From contig NZ_JPVZ01000009.1 of assembly GCF_001662875.1 (NCBI RefSeq), forward strand, positions 62,001 through 126,000: a stretch of DNA of 64,000 nucleotides, in the 5' to 3' direction. Within the stretch, counting starts at the first letter, position 1, and each line of letters opens with the position of its first letter. The position numbers were made by a program, and so were the translations under genes. Source of the stretch: Thalassospira tepidiphila MCCC 1A03514 (GTDB taxonomy: Bacteria > Pseudomonadota > Alphaproteobacteria > Rhodospirillales > Thalassospiraceae). The notes beneath the pieces were generated by a model that worked only from the letters and a program-made list of their open reading frames with translations, made no database searches and was not told where the DNA came from. Shown here piece after piece: positions 44,149 to 52,242 of the stretch.

Positions 44149-44631
44149 CTAGCTTCGCAACGTATCAAGTGTTAGCCACATGCGCACCTGATCGACCACC
44201 CGGCCAGACCGCGTTTTCCAACCCTTGGCAATGAACTTTTCCTCGCCAAACCCGACCTTGCGATACAGATTAAGCGCATTGTCATTGCCATCCACAACAT
44301 TCAGCCACAGCTTTTCATAATCAGGCGTTTCGGCAATCTTGGCAGCTAAGCTTGATAATGCCGCCTTGCCAAAGCCCTGCCCGCGTTCAAACACCCCAAA
44401 CTCATCGACCTTTGGCAGGCTTGTTGCCATCTCGGTCATATAGACATAGGCAACCGCCTTCTGATCAACACGAAACACCCAAAGTGCGGTGTCCTCTGAT
44501 CCCGCCAGTGCCGCGCTCAGGGCATCATCGGGCACACGCGCAATCGCGTCATAAAACTGCGCATCTTCCATCATGTCGCGAATGCGCAGAAGTTCTTCAT
44601 CGGTTGGCGTTTGCCAGGTTCCGGTAATCAT
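44149..44631 (-). CDS. GNAT family N-acetyltransferase
   Basis: 160 residues. The FERGQGFGKAALSSL segment (about residues 82-96) is the acetyl-CoA loop, and GNDNALNLYRKVGF follows in the usual place. The N-terminal TGTWQTPTDEELLRIRDMM is not diagnostic. Substrate unknown. It is convergent with the AraC gene with little gap and no obvious terminator. Confidence 0.82.
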   Translation of the reverse strand: MITGTWQTPTDEELLRIRDMMEDAQFYDAIARVPDDALSAALAGSEDTALWVFRVDQKAVAYVYMTEMATSLPKVDEFGVFERGQGFGKAALSSLAAKIAETPDYEKLWLNVVDGNDNALNLYRKVGFGEEKFIAKGWKTRSGRVVDQVRMWLTLDTLRS

Positions 44632-44808
44632 GGCTGTGGTCCTGATGGGCTGGTGGTGGCGTTACAAGATGGCAGTGGTAAACAGCGAGCTCTGTGCGGT
44701 CAAGCACCACGAACCCACCCGCATCCCATCATCTGACGCCGGACAAATTGCCAATAGGACCCAAAGCCGCTAAAACCAGCCGATATCAACCCTGACCAAA
44801 GGCCGCAC

Positions 44809-46023
44809 ATGCCAAGCCCAACACCGAATGCGCCGCACGCCCGCCCTGCCCCGAATGGCAAAACCGCCATGGTGATCGGTGCCGGTCCGGCTGGCCTGAT
44901 GGCGGCCGAACGGCTGGCCGGTGATGGCTACGCGGTCACGATCTATGAAGGCATGCCAAGTGCCGGGCGCAAGTTGCTCATGGCCGGGAAATCGGGGCTT
45001 AACATCACGCACAGCGAAGATCTTGAAACCTTTCTCACCCGCTATGGCACATCACGCGCACGGCTTGAACCGCATTTGCGCAAATTCGGGCCCGATCAAA
45101 TCCGCGAATGGTGTGCGGGATTGGGTCTTGAAACCTTTGTCGGCTCGTCAGGCCGGGTGTTCCCGACCGCGATGAAGGCAAGCCCGCTTTTGCGCGCCTG
45201 GCTTAGGCGACTTGATGATCTGGGCTGCACCATCCACTATCGCCATTACTGGACCGGCTGGAACGACGCTGATCAGGCGGTTTTCAAAACGCCCGATGGC
45301 GAAATCACCGCCACCGCCGACATCACCATTCTGGCCCTTGGCGGCGGCAGTTGGAAACGGCTGGGCTCAGACGGCAAATGGATGGAAATCCTGCTTAACG
45401 CCGGGATCAAGTGCAACCCGTTCAAACCGGCCAATTGCGGCTTTGAACTCAATTGGACCGACCATTTGATCGACAAATGCGCTGGCTCTCCGGTTAAGGC
45501 CGTGACACTCACCTGTGGCGACCAAACCGTGCGCGGCGAATTCGTCATTTCCAAAACCGGGATCGAAGGCAGCGCGGTCTACGCCATCTCGGCAACGCTG
45601 CGTGATCAGTGGCTTGAAACCGGGGTTGGCACCCTCACGCTTGACCTCTGCCCCGACCGCACGCTGGGTGACGTCACCAACCGCCTGTCAAAGCCACGCG
45701 GCAAAAACTCACTGGGTAACCATTTACGCAAAACCCTCGGCCTTGATGCCACCAAAACAGCACTGATTTTCGAAGTCACCCCGCGCGAAACCCTGAACGA
45801 CCCAACCGCCCTCGCCACGGCGATCAAAAACCTGAAACTCCAAATCAAAAAGCCCCGTCCACTGGACGAGGCCATCAGCACCGCAGGCGGTGTCGCATGG
45901 GAAGAACTCGACGACACCTTCCAACTAATCAACCGCCCCGGCACCTACTGCCTCGGCGAAATGATTGATTGGGAAGCACCAACGGGTGGGTATTTGTTGA
46001 GTGGGTGCCTAATCAAATACTAA
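44809..46023 (+). CDS. NAD(P)/FAD-dependent oxidoreductase, TIGR03862 (BaiN/HI0933-like)
   Basis: 404 residues. The opening AMVIGAGPAGLMAAERLA is the FAD Rossmann motif (about residues 18-35), followed by GRKLLMAGKSGLNITHSE, a hallmark of the HI0933/BaiN/TIGR03862 flavoprotein family. Physiological substrates of most members are unknown. Its C-terminus is typical (GTYCLGEMIDWEAPTGGYLL). It stands alone, with a low-GC segment starting just downstream. Confidence 0.9.
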   Translation: MPSPTPNAPHARPAPNGKTAMVIGAGPAGLMAAERLAGDGYAVTIYEGMPSAGRKLLMAGKSGLNITHSEDLETFLTRYGTSRARLEPHLRKFGPDQIREWCAGLGLETFVGSSGRVFPTAMKASPLLRAWLRRLDDLGCTIHYRHYWTGWNDADQAVFKTPDGEITATADITILALGGGSWKRLGSDGKWMEILLNAGIKCNPFKPANCGFELNWTDHLIDKCAGSPVKAVTLTCGDQTVRGEFVISKTGIEGSAVYAISATLRDQWLETGVGTLTLDLCPDRTLGDVTNRLSKPRGKNSLGNHLRKTLGLDATKTALIFEVTPRETLNDPTALATAIKNLKLQIKKPRPLDEAISTAGGVAWEELDDTFQLINRPGTYCLGEMIDWEAPTGGYLLSGCLIKY

Positions 46024-46050
46024 TTGAATGCCAAATTAATTTGGACGTAC

Positions 46051-46416
46051 TTAACTGCCGTCTTCAGTACTGCCGTTTTCAGTTACCTGTGCTGAGAGGT
46101 TTAATTTGCGTACTAAATCTTGTTGGTCTTTCTTTGAAACCAGTTCGCAATTACAAGGATTATCAATTACGCAAATCGTGACATGAGAATTTTTACTATA
46201 ATTTTTAGCTTGATTCAGCCCGTCTTCAAGAGCTTCAATAGGTGTCGGGAAAGTATTTTTTGTTGATATCCGGTAACTTCCCGGATGATTTGATACAAAG
46301 TCAAATACGTCCACTTCACAACTGAAATCTGTTTTATTCGCAACATTTTCCACTAAATGAATTGAAAAAGAACATTTTTTATTCGTTTCAATTCGCACCT
46401 CTTGTAAGCGAATCAT
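46051..46416 (-). CDS. Hypothetical low-GC protein
   Basis: 121 residues, not recognised. ATG 46416 has GGAG 7 nt upstream; a TTG four codons earlier is the alternative. The protein has Lys/Asn/Ser-rich sequence and a Cys pair (NPCNCEL). The AT-rich composition contrasts with flanking genes, consistent with a recent arrival together with the HNH gene. No function is proposed. Confidence 0.6.
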   Translation of the reverse strand: MIRLQEVRIETNKKCSFSIHLVENVANKTDFSCEVDVFDFVSNHPGSYRISTKNTFPTPIEALEDGLNQAKNYSKNSHVTICVIDNPCNCELVSKKDQQDLVRKLNLSAQVTENGSTEDGS

Positions 46417-46515
46417 TTCCGGCTCCAATTTTCACAAATATCATTCCCTACTCTGATTTGGACAGAAAATGACACCATACATGTTAGTTAATTTATGGCG
46501 TATATTTTCATCTCA

Positions 46516-47310
46516 TTAGTCGTATTTATACCAAGCTTCATAATCTTTCGAAGTGGTGGATGCACGCCCTCCCTTTCGGGTATTGCAGGATGAACATGTC
46601 AACTGAAGGTTTGTCACACAATTTCCGCCTCCTTTTGCTAAAGGGATGATGTGATCAAAATGTAGAGAGTTTTCTTGCGTGACCAACTTTGTTAAATCCG
46701 TCTTACACAGAACGCAGCGCCCCTTATCTCTGTGATAAATGGAATTTTGGGCCCACATCGGGATACGAGACCTTTTTAGATGACCTGATCTAGTAAATGC
46801 TTCAGGCCTAAATAGCCGAGCGGTATCCGAGACGTACCAAGATACAACGTCCCAGAATGCTGCAAGAGTAGCTCGGTTTGAAAAAAGCACATGAAACACT
46901 TGCTTGGTAACATTCTCACAAACGTCATTGATCAAGTTGTCCTGAGACAGTTGCTCAAGATACTCATACCCATATACAAGGCTGCCCCCATGAGGGTCGT
47001 TTGATGCTGAGCTCACTTTTATGTCGTTTGCATCAAGCAAATAATCAACCCAGAAGGTTCCGATGGTTTTGCTTTTTTCAGCTTCCTCATAAATAACGCT
47101 TGATATTACACTTTCTATGAATATGTGAAAAGGCGTCCATTTTGGAAAGCTGTGAGTAAGACTAATTGATGCCATATCGCCAAAAATGTCTTCTATATTT
47201 CTAATATAGCTGGATGGATTTCGTGTGACTGTATCGACGATCTGACAAATGTAGTAAAGATCAGTAGTGGAGACATTCTGTAGCTGTGTCACCAAACCCC
47301 ACTCCTCCAT
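46516..47310 (-). CDS. HNH endonuclease
   Basis: 264 residues. The C-terminal 80 residues hold an HNH nuclease: two zinc Cys pairs (CVLC and CSSC) and the core FDHIIPLAKGGGN...NLQLTCSSCN. The N-terminal 180 residues are unrecognised, so it could be a defence or mobile-element nuclease with its own target domain. AT-rich. Its ATG lies only 2 nt beyond the T-run of the toxin-antitoxin terminator, and no Shine-Dalgarno sequence is obvious, so expression may rely on read-through or a later start. Confidence 0.8.
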   Translation of the reverse strand: MEEWGLVTQLQNVSTTDLYYICQIVDTVTRNPSSYIRNIEDIFGDMASISLTHSFPKWTPFHIFIESVISSVIYEEAEKSKTIGTFWVDYLLDANDIKVSSASNDPHGGSLVYGYEYLEQLSQDNLINDVCENVTKQVFHVLFSNRATLAAFWDVVSWYVSDTARLFRPEAFTRSGHLKRSRIPMWAQNSIYHRDKGRCVLCKTDLTKLVTQENSLHFDHIIPLAKGGGNCVTNLQLTCSSCNTRKGGRASTTSKDYEAWYKYD

Positions 47311-47312
47311 AG

Positions 47313-47341
47313 AAAAAAAGGGACAGATTTATTTTCTGCCC
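47313..47341 (-). terminator. Probable terminator of the toxin-antitoxin operon
   Basis: On the minus strand GGGCAGA-N7-TCTGTCCC (one bulge) is followed by seven Ts. It lies 11 nt after the antitoxin stop and abuts the HNH start codon. Confidence 0.5.
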
Positions 47342-47352
47342 AAAACGTCAGG

Positions 47353-47736
47353 TCACTCTTGCGACCAAGGTTCCAAATCATCCGCATCAACCTTGAAGAC
47401 AGACGCAATTTTCGTCGCCAGCTTTTTTGACAGCGGACGCGCGTTCCGTTCAACAGCACCGATATAGGTTCCGGTCACCCCCACTTTCGCGCCCAATTCT
47501 TCCTGTGTGAGATCATAATACTCGCGATATACGCGCACCGGATTTTCACCGTCACTCAGACGCTTGATCACCGCAGCAGGAAAACGCACACCATCATCGT
47601 GCGCCACGGCTTGATCATAGGCCATTCTGTCCAGATCATCTTCTGTCGGCTTGAAGAGTTTTACATATTCATCCCATGGCACGACGGCGAATTCGGGTTT
47701 TTCATCTTTGTAAATGATCTGATGAGGCACATTCAT
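47353..47736 (-). CDS. Xre-type antitoxin (HTH)
   Basis: 127 residues. The N-terminal 60 residues resemble a short Phd/HigA-type toxin-binding segment (QIIYKDEKPEFAVVPWDEYV), and the C-terminal 60 residues form an Xre HTH (LTQEELGAKVGVTGTYIGAVER). It binds and neutralises the RelE/ParE-like toxin and represses the operon. ATG 47736 follows AGGAG with 8 nt spacing. The toxin gene lies 10 nt upstream in transcription order, which is the HigBA-type order. Confidence 0.87.
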   Translation of the reverse strand: MNVPHQIIYKDEKPEFAVVPWDEYVKLFKPTEDDLDRMAYDQAVAHDDGVRFPAAVIKRLSDGENPVRVYREYYDLTQEELGAKVGVTGTYIGAVERNARPLSKKLATKIASVFKVDADDLEPWSQE

Positions 47737-47746
47737 CGCCTGTCTC

Positions 47747-48004
47747 CTAAAGCTTGTCGTAAACGTCACCACGCGGGCCAACTTTCAGCACATCAAGAAT
47801 GACGCCATCCTCGGTATAGACCACCCGGTATTGCCCAACGCGCAGCCTATGGGCCGAAACACCCCTAAGCGGTTTTATATCGAGATCGGTGCGCAGTGGA
47901 TTTTGGGCGATCAGGTCGATTTTCTGCAAAATACTGTCACGCGTCTTTTTGGGTATCTTGCGCAATGCTTTGCGCGCATCCCTTGCATAGACGATCTGAA
48001 GCAT
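47747..48004 (-). CDS. RelE/ParE family toxin
   Basis: 85 residues with the RelE/ParE fold pattern: LQIVYARDARKALRKIPKKTR at the start, KPLRGVSAHRLRVGQYRVVY in the middle and DVLKVGPRGDVY at the end. The Arg/Lys residues in those last two segments fit an mRNase of the RelE group. ATG 48004 has GAGG with 8 nt spacing; a GTG three codons upstream is the alternative. It is followed by its antitoxin. A chromosomal type II toxin-antitoxin system on a possible island is the likely setting. Confidence 0.88.
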   Translation of the reverse strand: MLQIVYARDARKALRKIPKKTRDSILQKIDLIAQNPLRTDLDIKPLRGVSAHRLRVGQYRVVYTEDGVILDVLKVGPRGDVYDKL

Positions 48005-48291
48005 CTCACGCACCTCAAATACAAACTTTTAATAACATAAACACAAACAAACAACAACAAATCTTGTTCGAATGTGGTCGCCGAAAATATATACTATTAG
48101 GATAACAATACCGTTCGAAATGCATCTTTTACGACTAAAAGGTCATAAAAGACATGACCAACCAAACCAAAGCCGGCCAAAAGGCACACGCCATCAAAAG
48201 ATGGGGCAAAATTTGCAATGCAACATCGTCTATGCCTTAATACCCACCTTCAAATTTCAAAAATCCAAGAATAAAAACAGAGAGGTGAGCC
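48005..48291. promoter_or_regulatory. AT-rich intergenic region between toxin and methyltransferase
   Basis: 287 nt with high AT content and an AAACA-type repetitive stretch near 48035-48060. It should contain the toxin-antitoxin promoter (minus) and the methyltransferase promoter (plus). The sequence GTTCGAA occurs twice (48066, 48113). I see no clear operator or gene. Confidence 0.4.
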
Positions 48292-48963
48292 ATGACGGGT
48301 GCCAGTGATGGCAATTCCAGAGGTACGGATATTTCCGATAGCGCATCCGACCTGACGCGGATGACCGATGCAGGACCGGAGGCCCTTGCCGCCTATTACG
48401 ACAAGTGGGCGGAAAGCTATGATGCGGATTTGCCCAAGATGGGCTATGACGCGCCCAAGCGGGCGGCGGCCATCATGGTTGAGCACGGGGTGCCGTTTGA
48501 CGCACCCGTTTTGGATGCCGGATGTGGCACCGGGTTGACGGGTTTGGAGCTTTCAAAGGCCGGATATAGCGATATCACCGGCATTGATCTTTCGCTGGAA
48601 TCCCTGCAGGCGGCCGAGGCCAAGGGCGTTTATCGTCACCTTAAGAAGCGCGACATGAACCAAACGCTGGCCTTTGGCGACAATGGCTTTGCCGCTGTTC
48701 AATGTATTGGCACCCTGACCTATGTCCGCGAAATAAAGCAGCTGTTTTCGGAATTTTGCCGGGTTGTGAAGCGCGGCGGGATTGTGTGCTTTACCCAGCG
48801 CACCGATCTTTATGACGACGCCTTCATCAAGGCCATTCAGGCCACCATCAAGGCCAAAAAATGGGAGATGATTTCCCATTCCGACCCGATGCCCTATCTG
48901 CCCAACCACGAAGATTTCGCCGACAAGAAGCACATTTTCTATGATCTGTACCGGGTGAAATAA
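48292..48963 (+). CDS. Class I SAM-dependent methyltransferase
   Basis: 223 residues. The SAM-binding motif I is PVLDAGCGTGLTGLELSKAG (about residues 64-83), and DLSLESLQAAEAKG follows with the acidic residue at the end of beta-2. The family is similar to Williams-Beuren-type methyltransferases. The substrate is unknown. RBS GAGAGGTGAG precedes ATG. Codon use returns to the chromosomal norm here, so this may mark the end of the low-GC block. Confidence 0.85.
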   Translation: MTGASDGNSRGTDISDSASDLTRMTDAGPEALAAYYDKWAESYDADLPKMGYDAPKRAAAIMVEHGVPFDAPVLDAGCGTGLTGLELSKAGYSDITGIDLSLESLQAAEAKGVYRHLKKRDMNQTLAFGDNGFAAVQCIGTLTYVREIKQLFSEFCRVVKRGGIVCFTQRTDLYDDAFIKAIQATIKAKKWEMISHSDPMPYLPNHEDFADKKHIFYDLYRVK

Positions 48964-48993
48964 CCCTGCGATCCGGGCTCTATGCCCACCCGC

Positions 48994-49185
48994 CTAGTGG
49001 CAATGAACCGTGCCCGCCTTGCGATCCATGTGGCAGCACTGACCGGGTGGGGAGCTTTTGCGGCATCCGCCACCATGTTCAATCGCCTGATCCACAGTCA
49101 CCGGCTGCGCGTTTGTCGGTTCCGGCATAACCGCCAGGCCGAGCGCAAACGGCAAGGCGGCGGCAATCATCAGAACTGTTTTCAT
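48994..49185 (-). CDS. Small exported Cys/His-rich protein (YHYH-like)
   Basis: 63 residues. A clean Sec signal (MKTVLMIAAALPFALGLAV, cleavage near ...TNA) is followed by a 37-residue mature part with three Cys and several His; its ending CCHMDRKAGTVHCH resembles the YHYH-type metal-binding motif. A strong GGGAGGATAACG ribosome site precedes the ATG. It is probably a periplasmic metal or disulfide protein; function unknown. It is convergent with the methyltransferase gene. Confidence 0.72.
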   Translation of the reverse strand: MKTVLMIAAALPFALGLAVMPEPTNAQPVTVDQAIEHGGGCRKSSPPGQCCHMDRKAGTVHCH

Positions 49186-49266
49186 CGTTATCCTCCCTGT
49201 TTATCCCGTGATGATAACATCCTCACGCGGCAGACATACTAGCTTTAAGGGCAGGTCAAAAAGATA

Positions 49267-49281
49267 GTTGACATGATCAAC
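49267..49281. promoter_or_regulatory. MarR-type operator 1
   Basis: GTTGACATGATCAAC, an inverted repeat GTTGA-N5-TCAAC. It overlaps a TTGACA -35 element (49268-49273). The regulator is probably the MarR protein of the downstream operon. Confidence 0.7.
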
Positions 49282-49295
49282 CATTTTTATATAGT
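49268..49295 (+). promoter_or_regulatory. Sigma-70-type promoter of the MFS-marR-SIP operon
   Basis: TTGACA at 49268-49273, 16-nt spacer, TATAGT at 49290-49295. Both MarR-type palindromes overlap it, one over the -35 and one over the -10 and start site. The leader to the MFS start is about 130 nt. Confidence 0.6.
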
Positions 49296-49308
49296 TGACA
49301 GTATCAAC
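49294..49308. promoter_or_regulatory. MarR-type operator 2
   Basis: GTTGACAGTATCAAC, same arms as operator 1, centred 27 bp downstream. Flanks ATA and CA are also shared, so the two sites form a near direct repeat. Confidence 0.7.
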
Positions 49309-49430
49309 CAATTAAGGATCGCGTCTGCCCCCACAAGCGCCCCACGCTTTGCCGACGCGATACCAAGGCGACATGCCGTGCCTGAAATAAAGGCCCCTTC
49401 GCGCACACCATTTGATAAAGAGACTGCCCC

Positions 49431-50852
49431 ATGCCGATCCCTCATATCCCCCGACTTAAGATATCACCCGAAGTGCATCCCGATGGGCTGCCGGGACCAC
49501 GGCGCATTTATGCGGCACTGGCGCTTTTGATCACAATCATGATGGCGGTGCTTGATGGCACGATCATGAATGTCGCCCTGCCCGCCATCGCCCATGATCA
49601 GGGCGCAACACCGGCCCACGCGATCTGGGTGATTACGGCGTATCAGTTGGCCATCGTGGTGGCCCTTTTGCCGTTTGCAGCCCTTGGCGAAGCCATCGGG
49701 TTTCGCAAGGTTTACCTGAGTGGGGTTGCCCTGTTCGGGGTGGCATCCGCCCTGTGTGCGATGGCCCCGACGATCGAGCTTCTGACGGCAGCGCGCGTAT
49801 TGCAGGGCCTTGGGGCGGCTGCGATCATGAGCATCAATGCCGCCATCATGCGCCATGTTTTCCCGCATGCGAAACTCGGTCAGGCGATTGGCTGGATCGC
49901 GATGACGGTGTCGGTTTCGGCCGCCGCCGGGCCCAGCATTGCCTCGGCCATCATGGCGGTTGCCAGCTGGCACTGGCTGTTCTTGATCAATCTGCCGATG
50001 TCGGTTCTGGCGGTTGTGATTGGCTATTTCAGCCTGCCGTTCAATACGCCAAGCCGCGCACGGTTTGATTTCATCAGTGCGTTTTTAAATGTCCTGACCT
50101 TTGGCGGGCTTGTCGCGGCGCTTGGCAATATGGGCATCGAAAGCAACCCGATCCTGATCGGCGTACAATTTGCAGTATCGTTTGTTGCCGGTGTCTTTCT
50201 GGTGCATCGCCAATTGTCACGCACCCGCCCGATGCTGCCGCTTGATCTGTTGAAAATTCCGGTCTTTGCCTGCTCCATCGGGTCATCAATCACCGGTTTT
50301 TGTGCTCAGATGATTGCGTTCGTCACCCTGCCGTTCTATTTCCACGATGTGTTGGGACAAAGTGCCACCATGACAGGTCTTTTGATGACGCCATGGCCGG
50401 TGGCGACCGCGATCATTGCCCCGATTGCCGGACGGTTGGCCGACAGGTTTTCGCCGATCCGTCTGACCGGGATTGGCATGGCGGTCTTTGCCATCGGGCT
50501 GTATGGCACGACGCTGGCGGCCGATGCCGGTGGGCTGGCGCCGATCATTGCCGCCCTTGCGCTTTGTGGTGCGGGATTTGGACTGTTTCAGGCACCCAAT
50601 AACCGCCTGATGCTGACCAGTGCGCCGCGTGAACGTTCTGGCGGGGCAAGCGGGCTTTTGTCGACTGCGCGCCTGACTGGCCAGTCGGTTGGTGCGGCGC
50701 TTGCCGCCATTCTGATTGGTACCGGTGGTGGCTTTGACCTTGCGACCATCATGGTGGTCGCCAGTGGCTCGGCCGTTACTTCCGCCATCATATGCGAAGG
50801 ACGCCGCCATGCCCTTCGTTCCGGCTTGATTGCCAGCCCGGCTGGCCTGTGA
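49431..50852 (+). CDS. MFS transporter (DHA2-type exporter)
   Basis: 473 residues with about 14 hydrophobic segments. The opening MMAVLDGTIMNVALPAIAHD and the ARVLQGLGAAAIMSINAAI motif C region fit EmrB/QacA-type drug:proton antiporters. It exports a small hydrophobic or amphipathic compound from the cytoplasm. It starts the operon with marR and a siderophore-interacting protein gene, under a promoter overlapped by two palindromes. A siderophore or toxic metabolite exporter is an open possibility. Confidence 0.9.
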   Translation: MPIPHIPRLKISPEVHPDGLPGPRRIYAALALLITIMMAVLDGTIMNVALPAIAHDQGATPAHAIWVITAYQLAIVVALLPFAALGEAIGFRKVYLSGVALFGVASALCAMAPTIELLTAARVLQGLGAAAIMSINAAIMRHVFPHAKLGQAIGWIAMTVSVSAAAGPSIASAIMAVASWHWLFLINLPMSVLAVVIGYFSLPFNTPSRARFDFISAFLNVLTFGGLVAALGNMGIESNPILIGVQFAVSFVAGVFLVHRQLSRTRPMLPLDLLKIPVFACSIGSSITGFCAQMIAFVTLPFYFHDVLGQSATMTGLLMTPWPVATAIIAPIAGRLADRFSPIRLTGIGMAVFAIGLYGTTLAADAGGLAPIIAALALCGAGFGLFQAPNNRLMLTSAPRERSGGASGLLSTARLTGQSVGAALAAILIGTGGGFDLATIMVVASGSAVTSAIICEGRRHALRSGLIASPAGL

Positions 50853-50868
50853 GGAAGAAACGATTGTC

Positions 50869-51366
50869 ATGACCGAAGAAGATCAGGTCCACGTCCCGGG
50901 TGAAACCCTGCATCGGTTGGTGCATGCCTATAAACGCAGACTGATGCATGCGATGCAGGCAGCCGACATGCCGATGCCGATTTCGCACAAGCGGGTGATG
51001 AAATGGATTGTCAAAATCCCCGGCATCACCGCCCAGCAAATGGCCGAAAAATCCGGTCAGGACAAAGGCCGGATCACGCGGCTTTTGAAAGAACTTGAAA
51101 ATGACGGGCTGATTGAACGCCGCCCGCACCCCGAAGATCGACGGAGCCAAACACTGCATTTGACGGCCGCCGGCAGCGCAAAAATGGAAGATTTCCGCGC
51201 TGTTGAAAAAGAAGTCAGATCCCGAATGACCAGCGGCCTTACGCCACAACAGATCCATGATTTTGTCGAGATCGCCAATCTGATGTCCGACAATCTGGAA
51301 ACCCACAAATGCAAGAAACTGGACTTTGCGGCCGATGGCCCAAAGGACCAAGGAGTGAAGAAATGA
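50869..51366 (+). CDS. MarR family transcriptional regulator
   Basis: 165 residues. The winged HTH lies about residues 45-110 (ITAQQMAEKSGQDKGRITRLLKELENDGLIERRPHPEDRRSQ), with the usual wing arginines. The sites GTTGA-N5-TCAAC at the head of the operon are of the type bound by MarR dimers, suggesting autoregulation. ATG 50869 has GAGGAAG upstream. It overlaps the siderophore-interacting protein gene by 4 nt. Confidence 0.9.
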   Translation: MTEEDQVHVPGETLHRLVHAYKRRLMHAMQAADMPMPISHKRVMKWIVKIPGITAQQMAEKSGQDKGRITRLLKELENDGLIERRPHPEDRRSQTLHLTAAGSAKMEDFRAVEKEVRSRMTSGLTPQQIHDFVEIANLMSDNLETHKCKKLDFAADGPKDQGVKK

Positions 51367-52163
51367 GTAAACCTTCCACACGCGATCTGACCGTGATCAG
51401 AAAGGGATACGTCACCCCCAATATGCTACGCGTTACCCTTGGCGGTGACGGCATGAAGGACTTCCCAGACGATCAGGAAAGCGCCTATGTCAAACTGATG
51501 TTCCCGATTGAAGGCGACGACAAGGGCCGCGTTTTGCGCCGGACATACACCGTGCGGCATGACCGCGTGACCGATCAGGGCCGCGAGATCGATATTGATT
51601 TCGTCATGCATGGTGCTGGCAATGGTGATGATGGTGTGGATGATCATGACCATGGCGGCCCCGCCTCAAACTGGGCGGTCAATTGCAAGCCCGGTGATGT
51701 GATCACCATCGGGGGCCCCGGCCCGAAAAAGCTTGTTGATCCGACCGCCGACTGGTTCCTGATTGTTGGCGATATGACGGCACTTCCGGCCGTATCGGTC
51801 AATCTGGAAACCCTGCCGGGTGACGCACGCGGCTATGCCGTGATCGAAGTCCGGTCAGAAGCCGACATGCAGGATTTGAAAAAGCCCGACAACATCACAA
51901 TCGAATGGGTGATCAATCCGCGTCCGGGCGCACAGAACACGGTCCTGAGTGATGTGGTCAAACGCATCCCCTGGCACGCAGACGGTCGGCTTTCAGTCTG
52001 GGCGGCGTGCGAATTCACCTCCATGCGGGAACTGCGCAGCTACTTCCGCGAGGAACGCGGCCTTGGCAAGGATGATCTTTATATCTCAAGCTATTGGAAG
52101 CTTGGCATGAATGAAGACACCCACAAGGTCATCAAGTCCGAGGACGCCAAAACGGCGGCCTGA
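51363..52163 (+). CDS. Siderophore-interacting protein (FAD-binding ferric reductase)
   Basis: 266 residues of the SIP/ViuB family: an N-terminal FAD-binding beta-barrel with RRTYTVRH (flavin motif), DFVMHGAGNG and GPAS, and a C-terminal NAD(P)H-type domain with WAACEFTSMRELRSYFRE. It reduces ferric siderophores in the cytoplasm to release iron. It lies in an operon with a MarR regulator and MFS exporter rather than a Fur-type uptake cluster, which is atypical. An intrinsic terminator follows. Confidence 0.9.
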   Translation: MSKPSTRDLTVIRKGYVTPNMLRVTLGGDGMKDFPDDQESAYVKLMFPIEGDDKGRVLRRTYTVRHDRVTDQGREIDIDFVMHGAGNGDDGVDDHDHGGPASNWAVNCKPGDVITIGGPGPKKLVDPTADWFLIVGDMTALPAVSVNLETLPGDARGYAVIEVRSEADMQDLKKPDNITIEWVINPRPGAQNTVLSDVVKRIPWHADGRLSVWAACEFTSMRELRSYFREERGLGKDDLYISSYWKLGMNEDTHKVIKSEDAKTAA

Positions 52164-52193
52164 TCGGCACACACCACAATCGAACAAACAATT

Positions 52194-52218
52194 CGGGCCC
52201 CTTTGCGGGGCCCGTTTT
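52194..52218. terminator. Intrinsic terminator
   Basis: Stem CGGGCCCC / GGGGCCCG with a 5-nt loop and TTTT tail, after the siderophore-interacting protein gene. Confidence 0.85.
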
Positions 52219-52242
52219 CCGTTTGGCGATTGACTGAGCGGA

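Noticed and set aside
48035..48062. AAACA-rich stretch as a CRISPR or tandem repeat
   Set aside because: The repeats are short, irregular and lack spacer organisation; it is simply AT-rich intergenic sequence.
48066..48119. Two GTTCGAA sequences as a tRNA T-arm remnant or LexA box
   Set aside because: No cloverleaf can be formed around them and the spacing does not match GTTC-N7-GTTC.
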